NCBI RefSeq assembly: GCF_009733595.1
Contig: NZ_WOFH01000002.1
Location: 310,001-374,000, forward strand
Length of the DNA: 64,000 nt
DNA from: Actinomadura litoris
GTDB lineage: Bacteria > Actinomycetota > Actinomycetes > Streptosporangiales > Streptosporangiaceae
Direction: 5' to 3'
Positions 51,960 through 61,690 of this stretch are shown here, one piece after another. How positions within the stretch are numbered: position 1 is the stretch's first letter; the number at the start of each line of letters is the position of its first letter. A program made the position numbers and the translations under genes. The notes under the pieces were generated by a model. The model saw only the letters and a program-made list of their open reading frames with translations, was not told the DNA's origin and made no database searches.

Positions 51960-53678
51960 GTGCGCGCATCCCTGAGCAGTCGAGTCGAGCGTTCGGTCGC
52001 GCGGGCCGCCGAGGCCCTGTTCGCGGCGCAGCGCCCGGACGGGTCGTGGCCGAACCGGCGGCCCACCGCCGTGCTGGGCACGGCGGGCGCGGTCGTCGCC
52101 CTGCACCTCGCCGACCCCGAGCGCTCGCGCGACCTGGTCGAGCGCGGCGCCCGCTGGCTGGTGGAGGCCCAGAACGCCGACGGCGGCTGGGGCGGGGTCG
52201 CGCGGGCCCCCACGCAGTTCGTGCCGACCGTGGTCGCGGCGTCGGCCCTGCACCTGCTGGATCCGCGGGGGGCGCGGGAACCGGTGCGGCGGGCGCGGGA
52301 CCTGCTGGACCGGCGCGGCGGCGTGCGCTCGCTCACCGACCCCGGCATGGCCCACATGGCCGCGACGTTCCTCACGCTCGCGGGCCTCGGGGACATCCAG
52401 GGGTCGCGGCGCATCCCGCTCGAACTGCTCATGCTGCCCCGGCGGTTCTGGCGGCCCCGGCTGTCGTTCCGGGTGGCGCCGTTCGTGGCGATGGCGTTCG
52501 TCCAGGCCCGCCACGACCCGCCGAAGGGCCTCGCGCGCCTGCTGCACCGGCTGGCCGTGCCCGCCGCGTACCGCGCGCTCGCGGAGGTGGAGCGCGGCGA
52601 GAACGACCGCGGCGGCTACGGCGGGGACAACTGGCTGGTCTCGGTGGTGTGCATCGGCCTGAGCCGCGCCGGCGCCCCGGAGGAGCTGGTCTCCGCGACC
52701 GTCGGCTACCTCCGGTCGAACGTGCACCGGGACGGCTCCTGGCACATCATGCAGGGGCTCGACCTGATCGGCGGCTCCTACGTCGCGCGCGGCCTGGCCG
52801 ACGCCGGGTTCGCCGCCGACCCCCGGCTGGCCCGCGCGCGGGCGTGGCTGCGCGGATGCCAGCAGGACGAGGCGTTCCCGATCTTCGACGCGCCGCCCGG
52901 CGGCTGGGGCTGGGAGGGGCCCCGGGGCTGGCCGAACATCCTCGACAGCGCCAACGTGCTGTCCGCCCTCGTGGCGGCGGGCGGGGAGGGTGACGGGGAG
53001 GAGAGCCTGCGGCGCGGGCTGCGCTGGCTGGAGTCGCGGCAGGACCGCGCGGGCTCGTGGGGGACCTTCGTCCCCGACACGACGCTCGCGAACGACGGCC
53101 CCTGCCCCTATGTCACCGCGCAGTCCGTGGAGGTGCTCCTCGACGGCGGCGTGTCCCGACAGGACCCGAGGATCGCCAAGGCGCTGGAATGGCTGCTCGC
53201 CGCCCAGCGCGCCGACGGCGCCTACGAGGCGCTCTGGTACCGCGGCCTCACCCCGGGGACGTCCATGGCGCTCGTCGCGTTCGGCCGCGCCGGGCTCACC
53301 GGCCACCCGGCCGCGACGCGCGCCCGCGAGGCCCTGTTGGACGCCCAGCTCGCGGACGGGTCGTGGGGCCCCGGCGAGACCGGCGTCCCCGGCGACGACG
53401 CCTCGGCGGGGACCGTCGAGGAGACCGCGTGGGCCCTGCGGGGCCTGCTCGCCTGCGGCGTCCCGGCGGACGACCCCCGGCTCCGGCGCGCGGCCGAGTG
53501 GATCGTCGCCGCCCAGCGCGGCGACGGCCTGTGGGAACCGAGCCCGGTCTGCATGCACATCCGCGACCTCGCCTACTACGTGGACGGTCTGATCGTGAAC
53601 GGCCTCGCCCTCAAGGCGCTCGGGAGCTACCGGGACGCGGCGGCGGGCAGCCCGCTCGAAGAACAGGGGGCGCCATGA
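51960..53678 (+). CDS. Type II terpene cyclase of the squalene-hopene-cyclase fold without DXDD
   Basis: A 572-residue alpha-barrel protein with at least five QW-like repeats (NADGGWGG, RDGSWHIM, GSWGTF, RADGAYE, LADGSWGP). The DXDD region aligned from the family reads N326-I-L-D329-S-A-N in WPNILDSAN; the central Asp that protonates the substrate is Leu. Type II diterpene synthases without DXDD have been described from tiancilactone producers (recalled), so a real cyclase is likely. The GTG at 51960 has AGGAAGG about 14 nt upstream. The stop overlaps the monooxygenase start. Confidence 0.82.
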   Translation: MRASLSSRVERSVARAAEALFAAQRPDGSWPNRRPTAVLGTAGAVVALHLADPERSRDLVERGARWLVEAQNADGGWGGVARAPTQFVPTVVAASALHLLDPRGAREPVRRARDLLDRRGGVRSLTDPGMAHMAATFLTLAGLGDIQGSRRIPLELLMLPRRFWRPRLSFRVAPFVAMAFVQARHDPPKGLARLLHRLAVPAAYRALAEVERGENDRGGYGGDNWLVSVVCIGLSRAGAPEELVSATVGYLRSNVHRDGSWHIMQGLDLIGGSYVARGLADAGFAADPRLARARAWLRGCQQDEAFPIFDAPPGGWGWEGPRGWPNILDSANVLSALVAAGGEGDGEESLRRGLRWLESRQDRAGSWGTFVPDTTLANDGPCPYVTAQSVEVLLDGGVSRQDPRIAKALEWLLAAQRADGAYEALWYRGLTPGTSMALVAFGRAGLTGHPAATRAREALLDAQLADGSWGPGETGVPGDDASAGTVEETAWALRGLLACGVPADDPRLRRAAEWIVAAQRGDGLWEPSPVCMHIRDLAYYVDGLIVNGLALKALGSYRDAAAGSPLEEQGAP

Positions 53679-54952
53679 CGGCGCGGCACCCGGACGCCGA
53701 CGTCGTGATCTGCGGATCGGGCGTCGCGGGCCTGGCGGCGGCCAACGCGCTCGGCGGGCTCGGGCTGGAGGTGATCCTGCTCGACAAGAAGCGCAGCCAG
53801 CCGCCGATCGCGAAGGGCGAGGTGCTCCAGCCCGGCTCGCTGGACATCCTGGAGGGCTGGGACGTGCTGCGCGTCCTGGAGGCCAGGGGGGCGGCCCGCA
53901 TCGACCGGCTCGTCGCCCGCGAACCGGACGGCGCCGAACTGCTGGCCATGGACTTCGGGGCGCTCGGCGGCGCGCGGCCGTGGATGCTCTCCCACTACTA
54001 CACGACGATCCTGGACTGCCTCGGGGAGTCGCTCGGTCGGACGGTGCGGTGGCGGCGCGGCGTCCTGGTGGACGACGTCGTCCGGGACCCCGCCGGGCGC
54101 GTCACCGGGGTGCGGACCATCGAGGACGGCGCCGCGCGGGAGATCGGCGCGCGGCTCGTCGTGGCGGCGGACGGCATGTCCTCGCGGCTGCGCAGGCTGT
54201 CGGGGATCACGGCGGAGCCGCTCGCCTACGACCACCGGCTGCTGACCTTCGAGCTGCCGTGCGCGCCGCCGGTCCCCGACGAGGTGTCCGCCTACGTGAC
54301 CGGGCGCGGACTGGTCATGGTCTACGCGCTGCCCGACGGGGCGACGCGCCTCTACGTCCAGGTGGCGGCCGACGAGCTGCGCGGGATGGGGGCCGACCGG
54401 CTGCGGGAGTGGGTCGCCGGTCTCGTCGGCCAGGTGCCCGCGCTCGGCCCGCTCGCGCCCGCGATGCTCGACGGCCTGGACCGCCGCCAGCTCCTGAAGG
54501 TCTGGCGGTACGTGGTGCCGTCGCTGGTGCGGCCGGGCATCGCGCTGATCGGCGAGGCCGCGCACAGCGTCCACCCGCTGGCCGCGCAGGGGATGAACAC
54601 CGCCATCGGCGACGCGCACGCGCTCGCCGCCCGGCTCTCCGGCGTCGACGTCGAGGACGGCGCGGCGGTGGACGCCGCGCTGCGCGGCTACGAGGACGGG
54701 CGGATGCGCAGGATCGGCGACGTCCACGCGATGAGCCACAACGCCGCGCGCATGATGACCTCCACCTCGCGCGGCGGCCGGCTGCTCGGCCGGAGGCTGC
54801 TGCACAGCACGGCGAGGAGCGCGCGGCTCCGCTACCTGACGACCTACAACATGTCGGGCCTCGGCATGCGCCGGCTCGGGACGCTGGACCGGCTCTTCCA
54901 GCTCGGCGTCCTGCCCGACCGCCGGGGAGCGCCCTCGCTCGCGCCGGAGTGA
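53675..54952 (+). CDS. FAD-dependent monooxygenase/epoxidase
   Basis: A 425-residue group A flavoprotein monooxygenase. The dinucleotide motif VVICGSGVAGLAAANAL is at about 10-26, the DG motif near LVVAADGMSSRLR, and the GD motif is LIGEAAHSVHPLAAQGMNTA, with Glu instead of Asp. KGEVLQPGSLDILE is the substrate-side loop of the family. Related enzymes epoxidise prenyl chains before cyclisation or hydroxylate aromatic rings. Overlap with the cyclase gene (ATGA) suggests joint action. Confidence 0.87.
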   Translation: MTARHPDADVVICGSGVAGLAAANALGGLGLEVILLDKKRSQPPIAKGEVLQPGSLDILEGWDVLRVLEARGAARIDRLVAREPDGAELLAMDFGALGGARPWMLSHYYTTILDCLGESLGRTVRWRRGVLVDDVVRDPAGRVTGVRTIEDGAAREIGARLVVAADGMSSRLRRLSGITAEPLAYDHRLLTFELPCAPPVPDEVSAYVTGRGLVMVYALPDGATRLYVQVAADELRGMGADRLREWVAGLVGQVPALGPLAPAMLDGLDRRQLLKVWRYVVPSLVRPGIALIGEAAHSVHPLAAQGMNTAIGDAHALAARLSGVDVEDGAAVDAALRGYEDGRMRRIGDVHAMSHNAARMMTSTSRGGRLLGRRLLHSTARSARLRYLTTYNMSGLGMRRLGTLDRLFQLGVLPDRRGAPSLAPE

Positions 54953-54991
54953 ACCACGGATGCACCGACGACAGAACGGAAGTGTTGCGAG

Positions 54992-55858
54992 ATGGCGGAG
55001 TCAGCCACGACGGCGTTCGACGTCCGGCCGCTGTCGGGCGCGCTGGGCGCCGAGATCCACGGCGTGCGGCTCGCGGAGATCACCGATACGGAGTTCGCGG
55101 AGCTGCGCCGCCTGCTGCTGAGATATCTGGTGGTCTTCATCCGGGACCAGCACGACTGGCCGCCCGAGTCGCGCGTCGCGTTCGGCCGCCGGTTCGGGGA
55201 GCTGGAGGTCCACCCCTACCTGCCGCACCTGGAGGGCCACCCGGAGATCCAGATCATCGACTCCGAGCAGGACGGCAAGATCCCCATCTGGCACACCGAC
55301 ATGACCTACTCGCCGAACCCGCCGATCGGGTCCGTCCTGCAGATCGTGCGCAGCCCCGGGACGGGCGGTGACACGATGTGGTCGAACCAGTACCTGGCCT
55401 ACGAGGCGCTGTCGGCGCCGCTGCGCGGGCTGCTCGACGGCCTCACCGCGATCCACGCCATCCACATCCCGGGGCTGGACAGCAGGGCGGAGCACCCCGT
55501 CGTCCGCGTGCATCCGGAGACCGGCCGGCGGTCGCTGTTCGTCAACCGGGCCCACACCTCGCACATCGCGCAGCTCAGCCGCAACGAGAGCGACGCGCTC
55601 CTCCAGTTCCTCTACGAGTTCTCCACCGCGCCGGAGTTCACCTGCCGCCACCGGTGGCGGGACGGGGACGTGGCGATCTGGGACAACCGGGCCACGCAGC
55701 ACTACGCCGTCGACGACTACGCCGAGCGCCGGACGGGCCTGCGCGTCGTCGTCCTCGGCGACAGCCCGAGCGGCGACCCGCCCCGGTGGGACCACTTCCA
55801 GCCCCGGCCGGGCGAGCGCTACGCGCCCTTCCGCGTGAACGCGAAGGAGCCCTACTGA
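54992..55858 (+). CDS. TauD/TfdA-family Fe(II)/2-oxoglutarate dioxygenase
   Basis: A 288-residue double-stranded beta-helix oxygenase. The Fe(II) ligands are His and Asp in WHTDMTY (about 102) and His near the C-terminus in [11 protein letters not shown]; the 2-oxoglutarate-binding Arg is in [11 protein letters not shown]. It probably hydroxylates or desaturates the terpenoid. Its stop overlaps the tryptophan dioxygenase start (TGATG). ATG at 54992 follows the weak GGAAG box. Confidence 0.9.
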   Translation: MAESATTAFDVRPLSGALGAEIHGVRLAEITDTEFAELRRLLLRYLVVFIRDQHDWPPESRVAFGRRFGELEVHPYLPHLEGHPEIQIIDSEQDGKIPIWHTDMTYSPNPPIGSVLQIVRSPGTGGDTMWSNQYLAYEALSAPLRGLLDGLTAIHAIHIPGLDSRAEHPVVRVHPETGRRSLFVNRAHTSHIAQLSRNESDALLQFLYEFSTAPEFTCRHRWRDGDVAIWDNRATQHYAVDDYAERRTGLRVVVLGDSPSGDPPRWDHFQPRPGERYAPFRVNAKEPY

Positions 55859-56607
55859 TGGCGCGGGCGCCGGCGGAGCCGGCGTCCCCGGAACCCCGCT
55901 ACGGGGACTTCCTGCGGCTGGACACGCTGCTGTCCCTGCAACGGGAGTCGGAGAAGGCGCACGACGCGCACTTCTTCTTCACCGTGCACCAGGTGTACGA
56001 GCTGCAATTCAAGATCATCCTCTATGAGCTGGACGCGGCCGTCGCGGCGGTGGCGGCCGACGACGTCCCGCGCGCGGTGTACTGCCTGCGGCGCGTCCGC
56101 GCGGTGGAGGAGATCCTCGTCGCGCAGGTCGCCACGCTGGAGACGATCAGCCCGGGGGGCTTCGCGGTGCTGCGCGGGACGCTGGCGAGCTCCAGCGGCC
56201 TCCAGTCGGTCCAGTTCCGCGAGATCGAGTTCCGCTCCGGGCTGAAGGACCCCGGCTACCTGGCCACGACCCGCATGTCGGGGCCCGAGCGGGCCCGGCT
56301 GGAACGCCGGCTGAGCGAGCCGTCCCTGGGGGACGAGTTCCGGTGGCTGCGCCTGCGGCGGGGCGATCCCGACCTGGTGGAGCTGTACCGCGCGGAGGTG
56401 CCCGGCGACGGGCTGGTCGCGCTGGCCGAGGCGATGATCGAGCACGACGAGGGCTTCGGGCTCTGGCGGTCCCGGCACGTCCCCATGGTGGAGCGCCTCA
56501 TCGGGCGGCGGCGCGGCACCGGCGGCTCCGCCGGGGTGGACTATCTGCACGCCACCACCGCCAAGCGCTTCTACCCCGAGCTGTGGGAACTGCGGGCGCG
56601 GGTATGA
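55858..56607 (+). CDS. kynA: Tryptophan 2,3-dioxygenase
   Basis: A 249-residue heme dioxygenase that opens the indole ring to N-formylkynurenine. [17 protein letters not shown] holds the distal His and substrate region; [15 protein letters not shown] and [15 protein letters not shown] (proximal heme His) are family signatures, and [18 protein letters not shown] ends the protein. It is slightly shorter than primary-metabolism enzymes (about 280). Placement between dioxygenase and halogenase genes indicates that it acts on tryptophan or chlorotryptophan for the cluster. Confidence 0.93.
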   Translation: MARAPAEPASPEPRYGDFLRLDTLLSLQRESEKAHDAHFFFTVHQVYELQFKIILYELDAAVAAVAADDVPRAVYCLRRVRAVEEILVAQVATLETISPGGFAVLRGTLASSSGLQSVQFREIEFRSGLKDPGYLATTRMSGPERARLERRLSEPSLGDEFRWLRLRRGDPDLVELYRAEVPGDGLVALAEAMIEHDEGFGLWRSRHVPMVERLIGRRRGTGGSAGVDYLHATTAKRFYPELWELRARV

Positions 56608-56660
56608 CCCGGCGCTTCACCGATCCGCCGAAGAGAGAACACGGAGAAGGGCAGAGAACT

Positions 56661-58259
56661 GTGAGAACCCTGGACAACCGCATCAAGAAAATCGTCATTC
56701 TCGGCGGCGGGACGGCGGGTTGGATGGCCGCGTCCTATCTGGGCAAGGCATTACAGGGAACCGTGGACATCACGGTCCTGGAGGCGCCGTCCATTCCGCG
56801 CATCGGCGTCGGCGAGGCGACCGTCCCGAACCTCCAGCGGGCGTTCTTCGACTACCTCGGCATCCCCGAGGACGAGTGGATGCGCGAATGCGACGCCGCC
56901 TTCAAGATCGCGGTGAAGTTCGTCAACTGGCGCACCCCCGGCGAGGGCCAGAGCACCCCGCGCGACCTCGACGGCCGCCCCGACCAGTTCCACCACCCGT
57001 TCGGCCTGCTGCCCGACGAGGACCAGGTCCCGCTGTCGCACTACTGGTTCCAGCGCCGCCACGCCGGGCGGACCGACGAGCCCTTCGACTACGCCTGCAT
57101 GGCGGAACCGGCCATGATGGACGCCAAGCGCGGCCCCCGGTGGCTGGACGGCCGCCGCGCCACCCGGTACGCGTGGCACTTCGACGCCCAGCGCGTCGCC
57201 GACTTCCTCTGCCGCTTCGCCACCAAGAAGCAGGGCGTCGAGCACGTCCAGGACACGATGGAGGAGGCGCTGCTGGACGAGCGCGGCTACATCACCGGCC
57301 TGCGCACCGCGAGCGGCAGGGTCCTGGAGGGCGACCTGTTCGTGGACTGCTCGGGGTTCCGCGGGCTGCTCATCAACAAGGCCATGGGCGAGCCGTTCGT
57401 GGACATGGGCGACCACCTGCTGTGCGACCGGGCGGTGGCCACGGCGGTCCCGCACGACGACGCGAGCCTCGGGGTCGAGCCGTACACCTCGTCCATCGCG
57501 ATGAGCTCCGGCTGGACCTGGAAGATCCCGATGCTGACCCGGTTCGGGACCGGCTATGTGTACTCCAGCCAGTTCACCACCCAGGACGAGGCGACCGAGG
57601 AGTTCAGCCGGATGTGGGGCCTGGACCCCGAGAAGGAGGACTTCAACCAGGTCCGGTTCCGCGTCGGCCGCAACCGCCGCGCGTGGGTGCGGAACTGCGT
57701 CAGCGTCGGGCTCGCCTCCTGCTTCGTCGAGCCGCTGGAGTCCACCGGCATCTACTTCACCTACGCCGCGCTGTACTGGCTGGCCAAGCTCATCCCGAAC
57801 GGCGACTTCGACCCCGTCCTGGTGGACCGCTTCAACCGCGAGATCCAGGTGATGTTCGACGACACGCGCGACTTCCTCCAGGCCCACTTCTACTGCTCGC
57901 CGCGCGTCGACACCGAGTTCTGGAAGGCCAACAAGGAGCTGAAGCTGTCCGACTCCATCCAGGAGAAGATGGCGCTCTACAAGGCCGGGCTCGCGATCAA
58001 CCAGCCGGTCACGGGCGAGAGCGACTACTACGGCAACTTCGAGGCGGAGTTCCGCAACTTCTGGACCAACGGAAGCTACTACTGCATCTTCGCCGGGATG
58101 GGCTACTTGCCCGACCGGCCGCTCCCGGCGCTGGCCTACAAGCCCGAGTCGGTGCGCGCGGCCGAGCCGCTGTTCGAGGAGGTCAAGCGCCGCCAGCGGG
58201 AGTACGCCGAGACGCTGCCCAGCAACTACGAGCTGCTGCGGGCCATCCACGGCCGCTGA
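56661..58259 (+). CDS. FADH2-dependent tryptophan halogenase (RebH/PrnA-like)
   Basis: A 532-residue flavin halogenase. The [13 protein letters not shown] dinucleotide motif, WxWxIP motif (SGWTWKIPM), the Lys in [12 protein letters not shown] that activates HOCl, and the EPLESTGIY loop with the conserved Glu are all intact. Residue by residue it resembles RebH, a tryptophan 7-halogenase, including KANKEL and [10 protein letters not shown]; regiochemistry at C7 is inferred. GTG 56661 has a good ribosome site and gives RebH-like length; ATG 56604 (overlapping the previous stop) is possible. It needs reduced flavin, which the C-terminal domain of the gene at 63211 could supply. Confidence 0.92.
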   Translation: MRTLDNRIKKIVILGGGTAGWMAASYLGKALQGTVDITVLEAPSIPRIGVGEATVPNLQRAFFDYLGIPEDEWMRECDAAFKIAVKFVNWRTPGEGQSTPRDLDGRPDQFHHPFGLLPDEDQVPLSHYWFQRRHAGRTDEPFDYACMAEPAMMDAKRGPRWLDGRRATRYAWHFDAQRVADFLCRFATKKQGVEHVQDTMEEALLDERGYITGLRTASGRVLEGDLFVDCSGFRGLLINKAMGEPFVDMGDHLLCDRAVATAVPHDDASLGVEPYTSSIAMSSGWTWKIPMLTRFGTGYVYSSQFTTQDEATEEFSRMWGLDPEKEDFNQVRFRVGRNRRAWVRNCVSVGLASCFVEPLESTGIYFTYAALYWLAKLIPNGDFDPVLVDRFNREIQVMFDDTRDFLQAHFYCSPRVDTEFWKANKELKLSDSIQEKMALYKAGLAINQPVTGESDYYGNFEAEFRNFWTNGSYYCIFAGMGYLPDRPLPALAYKPESVRAAEPLFEEVKRRQREYAETLPSNYELLRAIHGR

Positions 58260-58266
58260 CGCGGCG

Positions 58267-58309
58267 CCGGTTCCTCGGACGGGTGCGGCGGACCCGTCCG
58301 GGGAGCCGG
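58267..58309. terminator. Bidirectional terminator hairpin
   Basis: 58267-58284 pairs with 58292-58309 over 18 positions (16 Watson-Crick, two G-T wobbles; core CGGACGGGT/ACCCGTCCG) around a 7-nt loop. It separates the halogenase from the convergent kynurenine genes. Confidence 0.85.
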
Positions 58310-58323
58310 CCGGGCGCGAGCGC

Positions 58324-59136
58324 CTACCGGCGGGGCGGCAGGAGCCGGGCCAGCTCCTCGGCGATCCGCGTCCAGGCCGCCGTGCCCGGGGTGATCACGT
58401 CCATGTGGTCGGTGTCCGGCAGGGTGAGCAGCGTCGCCGCGCGGCCCGCCGCCTCGGCGTACGCCTCGCTCAGCCCGATCGGCACGTCCTCGTCGGCGGT
58501 GCCGTGCACCACCAGCTGCGGCACGTCGATCGGGGCCAGCGCCGCCGGGTCGGCCCACCGGTAGACCTCGGGCACCTCGTCCGGGCCGCCGCCGAGCAGC
58601 GTGCGCACCGCGTCGTCGCTCAGCCCCAGCCGCGCGGCCGCCGCCAGGTCGCACACGCCCGCGAGCGAGACGACCGCGGCGGGGGAGAGGCGTCCCGGCC
58701 CGGCCGCCCGGTGCGCCGCCCACAGCGCCAGATGCCCCCCGGCCGAGTGGCCGACCAGGGCCACGCGGGCGGGATCGACCGCCCCGCCGCCGAGACCGGC
58801 CATCGCGTCCAGCGCGGCGGAGACGTCGTCGAAGGTGCCGGGCCGGCCGCCGCCCGGCATGTCCATCCGCCGGTACTCGATGTTCCATACGGCGTAGCCG
58901 CGGGCGTTGAGGTCGGCGGCCATCAGGCGCATCAGGTCGAGCCGGTAGCGCGCGCGCCAGTAGCCGCCGTGGATCAGGACCGCGGCCGCCCCGTCGCCCC
59001 CGGGCCAGTACTCGCCGAACTGCTCCGGCGAGGGCCCGTACGGGACGGTCCGGTACGCGCCCTCCGGCGCGCTCGTCAGCCGGGCCAGCCGGGCGGGGTA
59101 GGGCTCCGGCGCTCCGCCGTCGCTCGTGGTCGTCAC
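58324..59136 (-). CDS. Kynurenine formamidase-type alpha/beta hydrolase
   Basis: A 270-residue hydrolase of the kynurenine formamidase (KynB-like alpha/beta) type. HGGYWRARYRLDLM carries the oxyanion-hole HGG, GHSAGGHLALWAA the nucleophile Ser, DVPIG the Asp and DTDHMDV the His of the triad. It would remove the formyl group from N-formyl-(chloro)kynurenine. The GTG start overlaps the kynureninase stop (GTGA). The pairing with kynureninase makes the function secure. Confidence 0.87.
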   Translation of the reverse strand: MTTTSDGGAPEPYPARLARLTSAPEGAYRTVPYGPSPEQFGEYWPGGDGAAAVLIHGGYWRARYRLDLMRLMAADLNARGYAVWNIEYRRMDMPGGGRPGTFDDVSAALDAMAGLGGGAVDPARVALVGHSAGGHLALWAAHRAAGPGRLSPAAVVSLAGVCDLAAAARLGLSDDAVRTLLGGGPDEVPEVYRWADPAALAPIDVPQLVVHGTADEDVPIGLSEAYAEAAGRAATLLTLPDTDHMDVITPGTAAWTRIAEELARLLPPRR

Positions 59137-60383
59137 GTCAGCCCCTTCGGATCGTCCGGGAAGTCCCGGTACCGGCCGGACGCCGCGACCTCGCGCAGCC
59201 GCGACAGCCCCTCGTGCACGTCGATGTGGCGGGTGTACAACGGCGGGAAGCCGAGTCTGAGCCGCTCGGGTGCACGATAGTCCGGGACCACCCCGGCCGC
59301 CTTCGCCGCCTGGCACACCGGCCAGGCGGACGGGTGGCGCAGGGTGAGGTGGGCGCCGCGGCGCCGCCCGTCGCGGGGCGAGGCCGCCCGGAACCCGAGC
59401 GGCGCCAGCCACGCGTCGGCCAGCCGCAGCGCGTACCCGGTCAGGCTCCGCGCCTTGGCGGCGACGGCCTCGATCCCGGCCTCGGCGGTCAGGCGCGCCC
59501 CCTCCAGCGCCGCGTACCCGGTCAGCACCGGGGGAGTGCCGACGAGGAAGCGCTCGATCGCGGGCACCGGGCGGTAGTCCGGGCCCATCGCGAACTGGTC
59601 GCTCTGCCCGAACCAGCCCCAGATCGGCTGCTCCAGCCGCGGCTGGAGGTCCCGCCGCACGTACAGGAACGCGGGCGAGCCCGGACCGCCGTTCAGGTAC
59701 TTGTAGGTGCAGCCGACCGCGAGGTCCGCGCCGGCGGCGGACAGGCCGACCGGGACGGCCCCGGCGGAGTGGCACAGGTCCCACAGCACCAGCGCGCCGT
59801 GCCGGTGCGCCGCCGCCGTCACGGCGGCCAGGTCGGCCACCGCGCCGGAGCGGTAGGCCACGTGGGACAGGCACACCAGCGCGACCCGGGCGTCCAGCGC
59901 GGCCTCCACGTCCTCCGGCCGCACGCCGTCGTCGAGGCCGGGGCCGATCCGCCGCACCTTGAGCCCGCGCGCCGCCGCGACGCCGTCCAGGATGTACCGG
60001 TCGGTGGGGAAGTTGTCGTCGTCGGTGACGATCACGTCGCGTCCCGGCCGGGCGTCCAGCGCCGCGACGGCCAGCTTGTACAGGTTGACGCCGGTCGAGT
60101 CGGACAGCACGACCTCGCCCGGCTCCGCGCCGACGATCCGCGCGACGAGGTCGCCCGCCTCGCGGCCGACCGGCAGCCACCGCCGCCAGCCGTCGATCAG
60201 CTCCTCGCCCCACTCGTCGGCGACCGCGCGCAGCCGGTCGCGGGTGGCGCGCGGCAGCCGGCCCAGCGAGTTGCCGTCCAGATAGACAATGGCGGGATCG
60301 GCGATGACGAACCTGTCCCGGAAAGCGGCCAGCGAATCGGCCGCGTCTAATCGCCCGGCCTCTTCCACATACGGATCGGTCAT
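59133..60383 (-). CDS. kynU: Kynureninase
   Basis: A 416-residue PLP enzyme that cleaves kynurenine to anthranilate and alanine. YLDGNSLGRLP, TDDDNFPTDRY, LWDLCHSAGAVP and the PLP-Lys motif CTYKYLNGGPGSPAF (about 220-232) are diagnostic. The ATG at 60383 follows TGAGGCG. Combined with the halogenase, tryptophan dioxygenase and formamidase, the product would be a chloroanthranilate; from 7-chlorotryptophan it would be 3-chloroanthranilate. Confidence 0.94.
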   Translation of the reverse strand: MTDPYVEEAGRLDAADSLAAFRDRFVIADPAIVYLDGNSLGRLPRATRDRLRAVADEWGEELIDGWRRWLPVGREAGDLVARIVGAEPGEVVLSDSTGVNLYKLAVAALDARPGRDVIVTDDDNFPTDRYILDGVAAARGLKVRRIGPGLDDGVRPEDVEAALDARVALVCLSHVAYRSGAVADLAAVTAAAHRHGALVLWDLCHSAGAVPVGLSAAGADLAVGCTYKYLNGGPGSPAFLYVRRDLQPRLEQPIWGWFGQSDQFAMGPDYRPVPAIERFLVGTPPVLTGYAALEGARLTAEAGIEAVAAKARSLTGYALRLADAWLAPLGFRAASPRDGRRRGAHLTLRHPSAWPVCQAAKAAGVVPDYRAPERLRLGFPPLYTRHIDVHEGLSRLREVAASGRYRDFPDDPKGLT

Positions 60384-60532
60384 CGCCTCACAATACGGCC
60401 CGCCGTGCGCACGCAAAACCCCTAGCGCGTGGAACGCGATTTGGAAAGCCCTCACTCTTCAGGGTATTCGCGGCCGCCGCCGTCGGGCAACGTGGCTGAT
60501 TGGTGGAATCGCAGGACGAACGGAGAGTCGCG

Positions 60533-60793
60533 ATGGACTTACGCAGGATGGGACGCCGGCTGCTGCATGAGTTCAACTACGCGATGGCGCTGAACTGCAT
60601 GACGATGGGCTTTCCTTTCGACATGGTGCTCTATCTGCGCCAGGAGCGGGACGACTTCATCGGCGAGGGCCGGGCGGAGGAGGCGCCGCCGGTCCAGCCG
60701 CCTCCGGACGGCCATCCCGAGCGCCTCGTTCCCTACGCCGCGCTGAGTCCTTCGGAACGCGAGTTCTGGTCCCATCTGGACCACCGGACGTGA
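60533..60793 (+). CDS. Small protein of unknown function in the cluster
   Basis: An 86-residue protein with an amphipathic N-terminal half (RMGRRLLHEFNYAMALNCMTMGFPFDMVLYL) and an acidic, Pro-rich C-terminal half that closes with YAALSPSEREFWSHLD. GGAG lies 10 nt before the ATG at 60533; a GTG at 60500 is in frame. No family is recognised. It precedes the leaderless methyltransferase promoter, so it is likely its own transcription unit. Confidence 0.6.
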   Translation: MDLRRMGRRLLHEFNYAMALNCMTMGFPFDMVLYLRQERDDFIGEGRAEEAPPVQPPPDGHPERLVPYAALSPSEREFWSHLDHRT

Positions 60794-60799
60794 ACTCCA

Positions 60800-60844
60800 T
60801 TGACGAGTGGGCAGTCGCCCATTTAGAGTGGGCATATGCCCACT
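60800..60844 (+). promoter_or_regulatory. Leaderless promoter with two inverted-repeat operators (copy 2)
   Basis: TTGACG (60800-60805) and TAGAGT (60824-60829) are 18 bp apart; ATG follows 6 bp later, so the transcript should be leaderless. GTGGGC-AGTC-GCCCAT fills part of the spacer. AGTGGGCATATGCCCACT (60827-60844) is a perfect 18-bp palindrome that contains the start codon. The design matches 38496-38541 base for base at the promoter boxes. Confidence 0.8.
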
Positions 60845-61660
60845 AATCCTTCCGCACGCGTCCCGCTCTCCGAGAAAGAGCTCCATCGACACAGGCAGGT
60901 GGCCGAGGCGTTCGGGTCGGACCCCGCGCGCTACGACCGCACCCGGCCCAGCTACCCCGGGGCCCTGGTGGACCGGATCGTCGCGGGCCGCGCCGGGCTC
61001 GACATCGTCGACGTCGGCTGCGGCACCGGCATCTCCGGCCGCCTCTTCCAGGCGGCCGGGTGCGCGGTGCTCGGGGTCGAGCCGGACGCGCGGATGGCGG
61101 AGTTCGCCCGGAGCCGCGGGCTGGAGGCCGAGGTGGCGGCGTTCGAGGACTGGGAGCCGTCCGGCCGGGCCTTCGACGCGGTCGTCTCCGGCCAGAGCTG
61201 GCACTGGCTCGACCCGGCCGCCGGGGCGGCGAAGGCCGCGCGGGTGCTGCGGCCCGGCGGGCGGCTGGCGGTGTTCTGGAACGCCGAGACGCCGCCGCCC
61301 GACCTGCTGCGGGCCTTCGGCGAGGTCTACCGGCGGGTGCTGCCCGACTCGCTCGTCGCCCGCCAGTGGACGGCGACGGCCATGGACGGCTACGCGATGC
61401 TGTGCGCCAAGGCCGCCGGCGGGATGCGGGAGGCCGGCGCGTTCGGCGAGCCGGAGGAGTGGCGGTTCGCGTGGGAGAAGACCTACACCCGCGACGAGTG
61501 GGTGGACCAGCTGCCGACCCACGGCGACCACGGCCAGTACCCGGTGGCCGAGGTGGAGGAGGTGCAGGCGGGGATCGGCGCGGCCGTCGACGCGGCGGGC
61601 GGCGCCTTCACCATGCGCTACACCACGATCGCGATGAGCGCGGTGCGGGCGTCCGCCTGA
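60836..61660 (+). CDS. Class I SAM methyltransferase, paralog of 38532-39359
   Basis: A 274-residue methyltransferase with motif I VDVGCGTGISGRLF at about 60-73, VLGVEPDARMAEFA, SGQSWHWLDP, and LRPGGRLAVFWN. Sequence, length and promoter match the copy at 38532, although the genes are 22 kb apart. The two may act at different steps of one pathway or be a duplicated housekeeping-type enzyme. Substrate unknown. Confidence 0.87.
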   Translation: MPTNPSARVPLSEKELHRHRQVAEAFGSDPARYDRTRPSYPGALVDRIVAGRAGLDIVDVGCGTGISGRLFQAAGCAVLGVEPDARMAEFARSRGLEAEVAAFEDWEPSGRAFDAVVSGQSWHWLDPAAGAAKAARVLRPGGRLAVFWNAETPPPDLLRAFGEVYRRVLPDSLVARQWTATAMDGYAMLCAKAAGGMREAGAFGEPEEWRFAWEKTYTRDEWVDQLPTHGDHGQYPVAEVEEVQAGIGAAVDAAGGAFTMRYTTIAMSAVRASA

Positions 61661-61690
61661 CGGCCCGGCACCAGGAGGGAGACCACCACG

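Noticed and set aside
55858..60383. Kynurenine genes as ordinary tryptophan catabolism
   Set aside because: They interleave with a halogenase, terpene genes and a TauD oxygenase and no anthranilate-degradation genes are present, so a biosynthetic role is much more likely.
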